Shown in pieces: positions 7,272-11,665 of a DNA stretch of 11,665 nucleotides. Numbering within the stretch: the stretch's first letter is position 1; each line of letters opens with the position of its first letter. The position numbers were made by a program, and so were the translations under genes. Location: the NCBI GenBank assembly GCA_937927265.1, contig CALBCO010000262.1, positions 1 through 11,665 on the forward strand, given 5' to 3'. The stretch comes from an uncultured Verrucomicrobiae bacterium. Its GTDB lineage: Bacteria > Verrucomicrobiota > Verrucomicrobiia > Palsa-1439. The notes under the pieces were generated by a model. That model was not told where the DNA came from and did no database searches. It was given only the letters and a program-made list of their open reading frames with translations.

Positions 7272-8801
7272 ATGAAAATCTCTTTCGCGTCCGATGCACT
7301 TTTCTCGTGGCAATCCCCTGTTGTTGTGGTATTTGCCACCAAAAACGAACCCCTCGCTGGCCCCCCAGCCCTCCAAACCCTTCTCCACCAATTGACCCAC
7401 GAGGAATTTGACGGATCGGAAAAAAAACTCCTCCTGCTCCATACTGCCGGCCAATTGCCAGCCGAACGCCTCCTCCTCGTCGGCTTGGGTGAAACCAAGG
7501 AACTCACGCTCGAAACCGTCCGTCGCGCCGCTGGCCTCGCCGCCAAAAAACTTCGCGATGTTGGATTAACCCGCGCAGGAGTCCAAATCCGCGCTGACCT
7601 TCCCGACTGCCCTGTCGCCGACTTTGCCGGGGCCGTGGTTGAAGCCGTGTCCCTCGCCACCTACCAATTCAACCAATTCAAAACTTCCGACAATCACTCC
7701 ACCCAACTCGAATCCCTGACCCTGGCACTGCCGACCGATGTCACCGCCTCGTCAATCCGGGCCGCGATTGACCGAGCCCGCATCATTGCCGACGCAACCA
7801 ACTATGCTCGAAGCATCGGCAACCTCCCCGGCAACGTCGTCACCCCAGCCGTGCTGGCTCATTATGCCCGGCAACTCGCCCGGCAATACCGACTCAAATG
7901 CACCATACTTAACCAAGCCGCTCTTCGCCGTGGCCAATTCGGTGGCCTCCTCGCCGTCGGAGGGGGCAGCACCCATGAACCACACCTCATCGTCCTCGAA
8001 TACCAACCTCCAACCCCTGGCCGGCATGCCTCCCCGATTGCGCTCATCGGCAAAGCGATCACGTTCGACTCCGGCGGCATCTCCCTCAAACCATCCGAAA
8101 AAATGGACGAGATGAAATTCGACAAGTGCGGTGGCGTCGCCGTGCTCGGCACACTGCGTGCGGCTGCCGAATTGCGCTTGCCGATACCTTTGCTGGGCGT
8201 GATTGCGGCAGCGGAGAATCTGCCCAGTGCCACCAGCTACCGGCCCGGCGATATCATCACCAGTTATCGCGGAAAAGAAAAACGCGGCGTTACCATCGAA
8301 GTCCTCAACACCGACGCCGAGGGACGTATCGTGCTCTGCGACGCGCTGGCCTATGCCCGGCAACGGGGGGCGCGCACCATGATTGACTTGGCAACGCTGA
8401 CCGGGGCCTGTGTAGTGGCGCTCGGTCCTCATTGTGCCGGGTTGCTTGGCAATGATCTTTCCTTGCAGGAACAACTTCGCGCAGCCGGCCAACGCACGGG
8501 TGACCGGGTTTGGCCGCTGCCGCTGTGGCCCGAGTATAAAGAAATGATCAAGAGCGACGTTGCTGACCACAAAAACACCGGTGGACGGTATGGGGGGGCA
8601 ATCACGGCGGCGGCGTTTCTGGCGCGTTACGTGGGCGACACTCCCTGGGCGCACATTGACATTGCCGGCACAGCGTGGACCAGCGAGGAGAAACCCTACC
8701 ATCCCAAAGGCGCGACAGGTTTCGGTATTCGGTTATTGGTGGATTGGCTCAGCCGCTCTTGCGGACCGTTACAGCAGGAAATGGGAATACCTCAATCATG
8801 A
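7272..8801 (+). CDS. pepA: leucyl aminopeptidase, M17 family (cytosol aminopeptidase)
   Basis: This is a two-metal exopeptidase that removes N-terminal residues from peptides in the cytosol, normally as a hexamer. The product is 509 residues, close to the ~500 of bacterial PepA. The N-terminal domain spans ~1-165 and the catalytic domain ~170-495. The metal ligands can be placed by motif: Lys261 and Asp266 in GKAITFDSGG, Asp284 in MKFDKCGG, and Asp348 and Glu350 in the signature NTDAEGR. The catalytic Lys273 (SLKPS) and Arg352 are also present. A longer frame opens at TTG 7203, but the family-like N-terminus MKISFASD begins at ATG 7272 and the promoter lies between the two, so 7272 is chosen. 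Some PepA proteins also bind DNA in Xer recombination and carAB control; nothing here tests that. The first ~830 bp of the gene are C-rich on the coding strand and the rest G-rich. An intrinsic terminator follows the stop. Confidence 0.96.
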   Translation: MKISFASDALFSWQSPVVVVFATKNEPLAGPPALQTLLHQLTHEEFDGSEKKLLLLHTAGQLPAERLLLVGLGETKELTLETVRRAAGLAAKKLRDVGLTRAGVQIRADLPDCPVADFAGAVVEAVSLATYQFNQFKTSDNHSTQLESLTLALPTDVTASSIRAAIDRARIIADATNYARSIGNLPGNVVTPAVLAHYARQLARQYRLKCTILNQAALRRGQFGGLLAVGGGSTHEPHLIVLEYQPPTPGRHASPIALIGKAITFDSGGISLKPSEKMDEMKFDKCGGVAVLGTLRAAAELRLPIPLLGVIAAAENLPSATSYRPGDIITSYRGKEKRGVTIEVLNTDAEGRIVLCDALAYARQRGARTMIDLATLTGACVVALGPHCAGLLGNDLSLQEQLRAAGQRTGDRVWPLPLWPEYKEMIKSDVADHKNTGGRYGGAITAAAFLARYVGDTPWAHIDIAGTAWTSEEKPYHPKGATGFGIRLLVDWLSRSCGPLQQEMGIPQS

Positions 8802-8803
8802 CG

Positions 8804-8828
8804 ATCACGCTTGGAGCGGTGATTTTTT
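8804..8828 (+). terminator. intrinsic terminator of pepA
   Basis: ATCAC (8804-8808) pairs with GTGAT (8819-8823) and GCT (8809-8811) with AGC (8815-8817), leaving one bulged G and a TGG loop. The run T8823-T8828 follows immediately. It starts 2 nt after the pepA stop codon. The stem is short but its position and the six T residues are good for a rho-independent terminator. Confidence 0.6.
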
Positions 8829-8901
8829 GGTGAATTGTTTAAAGGCAGCAGAACAGACTTCGATCTGAGCCCTCCAGAGGGCAGCTCTCTCAAGTTACGA
8901 T

Positions 8902-8919
8902 TGTTCGTAACGATTCGGG
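8902..8919 (+). repeat. 18-bp direct repeat, copy 1
   Basis: TGTTCGTAACGATTCGGG is identical to 9125-9142. It begins inside a 7-bp hairpin (GTTACGA 8894-8900, loop TTGT, TCGTAAC 8905-8911). With copy 2 it brackets the inverted-unit element, defining a segment of about 241 bp. Confidence 0.85.
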
Positions 8920-8930
8920 ACAACGATCAT

Positions 8931-9036
8931 CCAAAGCGCCGCTGGCGCGGTGCACTCCAAGACCGTTCGGTCTATTCGAGGCGCTTTCGCACGGCGCGCC
9001 AGCGTCTTGGAGTGCGGTGTGACAGCACCGCTTTCC
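8931..9036. repeat. REP/BIME-like pair of inverted ~33-nt units
   Basis: The reverse complement of 8931-8963 and the forward strand of 9004-9036 both begin GTCTTGGAGTGC (12 of 12 identical), then share CAGC and CGCTTT; by eye 24 of 33 positions match. They face each other across ~40 bp, the layout of bacterial interspersed palindromic elements. Extra complementary pairs also exist: AAAGCGCC 8933-8940 with 8980-8987, CGCTGGCGCG 8940-8949 with 8995-9004, GCGGTG 9014-9019 with CACCGC 9026-9031, and GACCG 8961-8965 with CGGTC 8968-8972. Several of these exclude one another. No transposase gene is present in the window. Confidence 0.7.
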
Positions 9037-9124
9037 ATCAGCTGATTCACATTCCGAGCAAAGGGTAGCTGGTGTCACGGAGACATCTCTCTGCGCGATT
9101 GTAGTTTAGTTGTAACTGCTCAGG

Positions 9125-9142
9125 TGTTCGTAACGATTCGGG
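9125..9142 (+). repeat. 18-bp direct repeat, copy 2
   Basis: TGTTCGTAACGATTCGGG is an exact copy of 8902-8919, 223 bp away. The bases after it (TGTGGGTACAGTCCCC) differ from those after copy 1, so identity stops at the 18 bp, while the upstream flanks show only loose similarity. Confidence 0.85.
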
Positions 9143-9168
9143 TGTGGGTACAGTCCCCTTCATTGCTT

Positions 9169-9192
9169 ATAACCGGACGATCGTCCGGTTAT
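9169..9192. repeat. 24-bp perfect palindrome
   Basis: The half-site ATAACCGGACGA is followed with no spacer by its exact reverse complement. Symmetry stops at both outer edges (T9168 against C9193). A loopless palindrome suits a dimeric DNA-binding protein or a recombination/element end better than an RNA terminator; no T-run follows. No divergent promoter is nearby, which argues against a plain operator. Confidence 0.75.
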
Positions 9193-9253
9193 CGGCGAAA
9201 TGAGGGAAACGTTGAACACCTTTTGGTTAGCGCGAAGTGACGCTCATTCGCCG
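9193..9253. repeat. inverted repeat abutting the palindrome
   Basis: CGGCGAAATGAG (9193-9204) and CTCATTCGCCG (9243-9253) are complementary over 11 bp with one bulged A, across a 38-nt loop that contains a further 4-bp AGCG/CGCT stem. It begins on the base after the palindrome ends. It lies 35 bp past the TPR stop on the minus strand, but without a T-run there it is not a clear terminator. Confidence 0.6.
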
Positions 9254-9287
9254 CCCCCACCCCGTGAGTCATCAACACCACTCCCTT

Positions 9288-10649
9288 TTACCGGCGGGCG
9301 CGTGCGAGTCGTTCCACCTGTTCGAGGTAACGGGCGAGGTCGTCGCGGGGCTGCAATTCGTGCGCGCGCCGCAAGAGCAAGGCGGCCTCTTGATATTTGG
9401 ATTGCGCGACGAGAAGTTGGGCGTGCCGCATTTTGGCTTCAGCCTCGAATTTTTCAAGACTGCTTGCGCGTTCGTAGTAAAAGATGGCGCGTTCGGGTTT
9501 GTCATTCTTGCCGTAGTGCTGGGCCAGTAGCAACAAGGCTTCGCCATCCAGCGGATCAAGCTTGACCACTTCTTCGAGCACGGCAACGGCCTGTTGATCG
9601 CCACCCGTGGCCAAAGAAACTCGCGCCTGCAGCTTCAAAAGTTTTTTGCGGTCTTCTTCTTCCATGCGATCGCCGAGGGTCGTTTGAATATGCTGAATCA
9701 ATTGCCCGGCTTGGGTGATGGCGCCACGCGCAGCCAACAGTTCCGCCGCACGGGTGGCGCGTTGACTGTTTTGTTGGGGGGCGGCGCTGATCGCCTGCGC
9801 ATAAGCGCGCTGGGCGAGGTCCGGCAGATTTTCGCTCGCGTAAATGTCGCCGAGCGTGAACAGGCTGTCGGGTGTTGATTGACCGAGGCGGGTGACAGCT
9901 TCGAGGTTTTCGGCAGCTTTGAGGGGTTGTTTGAGGCTGAGATACGCCTGCGCTTGCAACAGCCAAAACTCAGGTTTGTGTGGATAACGTTCCAGAAGCA
10001 CATCCAGGAGAGCAATGGCGTCGGCGAATTTTTGTTGGCGGAGAACGGCGCGGACGAGACCGAGTCGCCATTCGGTATTTTCGGGCTGCAAGAGGAGGGC
10101 ATTGCGGTATGCCGCTTCGGCAGCGAGATGATCTTGTTTGGCTGTGTAGGCAAAACCGAGCAGGCCGTAGGCATAGGAATCGCCGCCGCCAAGCTCCATC
10201 ATTTTCGTAAACGCAGCGATGGCTTCGTCGTATTGCCCGTTCCGGACCTGGATCAGGCCAAGATTACGCCAAGCGCGACGGAAGCTGGGGTGTTTGGCAA
10301 CTGCCTTCCGGTAGTGCGGCAACGCTTCGGCGAGTTGGTCTTGCTGAAAATAAATGTTCGCCAGCGTGAAATCGAGAATCGCAGAGGAATCAGGCTTGAT
10401 CTGTGGTTTGAGTAATTTGGCCGCGCGATCCAGGTCAGTCCCCATCAAGGGCACCAGTTTTTCGAGGAGCGCGACTTCTTCGGGAGTGACGCGGGGTTCG
10501 ATCTCGGCGTTGATGCCGTAGCTGCCGAGAAATTGCTTTTGGAAGGCGGGATCTTTCCAGATCTCGCCGAGTTCAAAGCCGCCTGCAGACGCGACCAGCA
10601 GGGTCGTCGCAACAAGTGAGAGGTTCAGGGATTGCGTGAAACGTAACAT
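9288..10649 (-). CDS. periplasmic/secreted TPR-repeat protein of the TonB operon
   Basis: The product is 453 residues and begins with a likely signal peptide: a basic start, a hydrophobic stretch at 8-20 and VASA before a probable cut near residue 22. The rest is almost wholly helical tetratricopeptide repeats, with about nine units from ~88 to 440, for example LANIYFQQDQLAEALPHYRK (97-116), the units near 131-150 and 164-183, and the last near 405-425. Such solenoids bind protein partners and have no enzymatic role. The ATG at 10649 is preferred over an in-frame TTG at 10664 because GAGGT sits 8 nt before it, overlapping the tonB stop codon. It lies 11 nt after tonB, so it is co-transcribed with and translationally coupled to it. 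I infer a scaffold or accessory role beside the TonB/ExbD machine or a TonB-dependent transporter; the exact partner is not visible. Confidence 0.88.
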   Translation of the reverse strand: MLRFTQSLNLSLVATTLLVASAGGFELGEIWKDPAFQKQFLGSYGINAEIEPRVTPEEVALLEKLVPLMGTDLDRAAKLLKPQIKPDSSAILDFTLANIYFQQDQLAEALPHYRKAVAKHPSFRRAWRNLGLIQVRNGQYDEAIAAFTKMMELGGGDSYAYGLLGFAYTAKQDHLAAEAAYRNALLLQPENTEWRLGLVRAVLRQQKFADAIALLDVLLERYPHKPEFWLLQAQAYLSLKQPLKAAENLEAVTRLGQSTPDSLFTLGDIYASENLPDLAQRAYAQAISAAPQQNSQRATRAAELLAARGAITQAGQLIQHIQTTLGDRMEEEDRKKLLKLQARVSLATGGDQQAVAVLEEVVKLDPLDGEALLLLAQHYGKNDKPERAIFYYERASSLEKFEAEAKMRHAQLLVAQSKYQEAALLLRRAHELQPRDDLARYLEQVERLARARR

Positions 10650-10660
10650 AGGCAAGCACC

Positions 10661-11401
10661 TCAACTGGGAACAAAGCGGATGGGGACGCGAAGTTTACAA
10701 TCCACTTTTTGGCCGCCTTTGACGGCGGGTTCGAATTTCCACCGGCGCACGGCTTCCAAGGCTGGCCGGTTAAAGGCGTCGTGGCTGGTTTTTTCGATTT
10801 TGGCCTGGGCCACACGCCCTTGAGCATCCACAACAAGAATGATCTGGACCAAACCAATCACTTTTTGGGCGCGCATCTCGGCGGGATAAGTGGGTGCGGC
10901 TTGGAAAATGGGTCGTGGTTTCTGGTCAATTTCAGCCAAGGAGAAGACCTGGTCAAGTTGCTCGTCGAGTACCGCGCCGGGTTTGCCGAGGCCGCCGATG
11001 CGGCCGCCGGAGGCGAACGTGAGCACACGGCCAAAATCGCCGCCACCGGCCAGTGTCGCGCCACTCAGGGCAGCTTCGATCGCACCGAGGCTTGCGGCTT
11101 CGAGGGCCGGTGCCGACGTCGCTGCGGAAGCTTCAAGGCTCGCAATCATTTCCGCCGCATCGGGGGCGGTTTCTGTCTCTGCGGTGACTTCCTCCTCATT
11201 GCGTTCAGCAGTTTCTTTCTCCTTGGGGCGTTCTTCTTTTTCTTTTTTGGATTCGGGCAGTGGGCCGGTGTCTTCGGCGAGTAGTTCGACCTCCTGGTAA
11301 TGTGGGGAGTCTTCGACGCGCCAGAAGAGGAGCCCGCCGAAGAGAATCAACGCGGCATGGAAAAACACGGCAAGGATGATGGCGAAGACGCGCGCTTTCA
11401 T
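10661..11401 (-). CDS. tonB: TonB-family energy transducer
   Basis: This protein spans the inner membrane and periplasm and passes proton-motive force from ExbB/ExbD to outer-membrane transporters. It has 246 residues: a short cytoplasmic start, one membrane helix ~6-27 containing His15 (the His of the SxxxH motif; the Ser position is Ala11), a Glu/Lys-rich stretch ~45-80, an Ala/Gly-rich region ~85-141 with GGRIGGLGKPG at 132-142, and a C-terminal TonB domain ~167-246. That domain shows APTYPAEMRAQKVIG, VVDAQGRV and ALEAVRRWKFEPAVKGG, all typical of the family. The spacer is acidic and Gly-rich rather than the Pro-rich rod of E. coli TonB. The ATG at 11401 overlaps the exbD stop by 4 nt (ATGA), with no separate ribosome-binding site, implying translational coupling. 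Confidence 0.93.
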   Translation of the reverse strand: MKARVFAIILAVFFHAALILFGGLLFWRVEDSPHYQEVELLAEDTGPLPESKKEKEERPKEKETAERNEEEVTAETETAPDAAEMIASLEASAATSAPALEAASLGAIEAALSGATLAGGGDFGRVLTFASGGRIGGLGKPGAVLDEQLDQVFSLAEIDQKPRPIFQAAPTYPAEMRAQKVIGLVQIILVVDAQGRVAQAKIEKTSHDAFNRPALEAVRRWKFEPAVKGGQKVDCKLRVPIRFVPS

Positions 11402-11665
11402 TTTTTGTCGGTGTTGATGCCTACTTTGGAGATGCCAATCTTGCGGACCTCGTCGAGCACACCGACCACATGCTTGAAGTCCGCGGCGGCATCGCTGTTG
11501 ATGATGATCTTAGGATCTTTGGCGCTGGATTTATAGGTCTGCAATTTCATCGGCAACTGAGCCAGAGTGATTTTTTCTTTGTTGAAGAAGACATCCCCCT
11601 TGTCGGTGACGCTGAGGGTGACCGCCTTTTCCATTTGTTGCTGGTCACCGAGCGAACTGCCGGTG
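11398..11665 (-). CDS. exbD: ExbD/TolR-family biopolymer transport protein, C-terminal part (5' end beyond window)
   Basis: The frame enters from the right edge and stays open, so the start and the N-terminal membrane helix with its proton-carrying Asp are outside the window. The 88 visible residues are the periplasmic domain: VTLSVTDKGDVFFNKEKI, then LPMKLQTYKSSAKDPKIIINSD, the conserved INSDAAADFKHVVGVLDEVRK-type segment, and the ending IGISKVGINTDKK. An internal ATG at 11634 is not the true start. ExbD forms the proton channel with ExbB and couples it to TonB; exbB would be expected further right. The stop overlaps the tonB start by 4 nt. ExbD and TolR are hard to separate on this part alone; the adjacent tonB favours ExbD. 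Confidence 0.88.
   Translation of the reverse strand, partial: TGSSLGDQQQMEKAVTLSVTDKGDVFFNKEKITLAQLPMKLQTYKSSAKDPKIIINSDAAADFKHVVGVLDEVRKIGISKVGINTDKK

Larger units (their letters stand above)
8829..9287. other. gene-free intergenic region dense in repeats and dyads
   Basis: About 460 bp lie between the convergent pepA and TPR genes. I see no credible gene: two short overlapping open frames (8835-9068 forward, 8890-9078 reverse) run through the inverted repeats and look like by-products of them. The region holds a small hairpin (GTTACGA/TCGTAAC, 8894-8911), an inverted pair of ~33-nt units (8931-9036), an 18-bp direct repeat (8902-8919 and 9125-9142), a 24-bp palindrome (9169-9192) and an inverted repeat (9193-9253). 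Its texture is that of interspersed palindromic elements rather than of unique sequence. Confidence 0.65.

Noticed and set aside
8835..9078. Short open frames on both strands through the repeat region
   Set aside because: They run across the inverted units and have no family features or ribosome-binding sites; they are best explained as read-through of repeats.
9193..9253. Rho-independent terminator for the TPR operon
   Set aside because: Stem present, but the loop is 38 nt and no T-run follows on the minus strand.

Overview
This 11.7 kb window looks like ordinary chromosome from a moderately GC-rich Gram-negative bacterium. It has an ExbD/TonB energy-transduction pair, a periplasmic TPR protein with a signal peptide, and an rpsO-pnp pair. 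The make-up of the TonB cluster, the large 7TM hybrid kinases and the character of the intergenic repeats remind me of the Verrucomicrobiota/PVC group. That placement is an impression, not a proof. There are no tRNA or rRNA genes, CRISPR arrays, phage genes or transposase genes.

Layout, left to right. (1) 1-2707: rpsO (S15) and pnp (PNPase) on the + strand, with a candidate promoter, a long hairpin between the two genes where E. coli carries its RNase III autoregulatory site, and an intrinsic terminator after pnp. (2) 2745-7179, - strand: two tandem paralogous membrane hybrid histidine kinases (7TM sensor, PAS, HisKA, HATPase, receiver). The upstream copy (4987-7179) is intact. The downstream copy (2745-4980) follows after 6 nt and carries a single-base frameshift near 4650 that separates the first half of its membrane domain from the rest. 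(3) 7180-7271: a divergent control region with a dyad and a strong candidate pepA promoter placed so close to the ATG that the message would be leaderless. (4) 7272-8801, + strand: a leucyl aminopeptidase (M17) with its own compact terminator. (5) 8829-9287: about 460 bp without a gene but full of structure: two inverted copies of a ~33-nt unit, an 18-bp exact direct repeat, a 24-bp perfect palindrome and a following inverted repeat. (6) 9288-11665, - strand: an operon exbD (cut by the window edge) - tonB - TPR protein, joined by a 4-nt overlap and an 11-nt gap.

The genes fall into unlinked housekeeping and envelope modules: RNA decay and translation, a sensory kinase pair with no response regulator or HPt partner in view, cytosolic peptide turnover, and proton-motive-force-driven outer-membrane transport. 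I found no complete new multi-gene system. The least explained sequence is the repeat/palindrome block at 8890-9253, followed by the frameshifted tandem kinase and the leaderless, slippage-prone pepA promoter.
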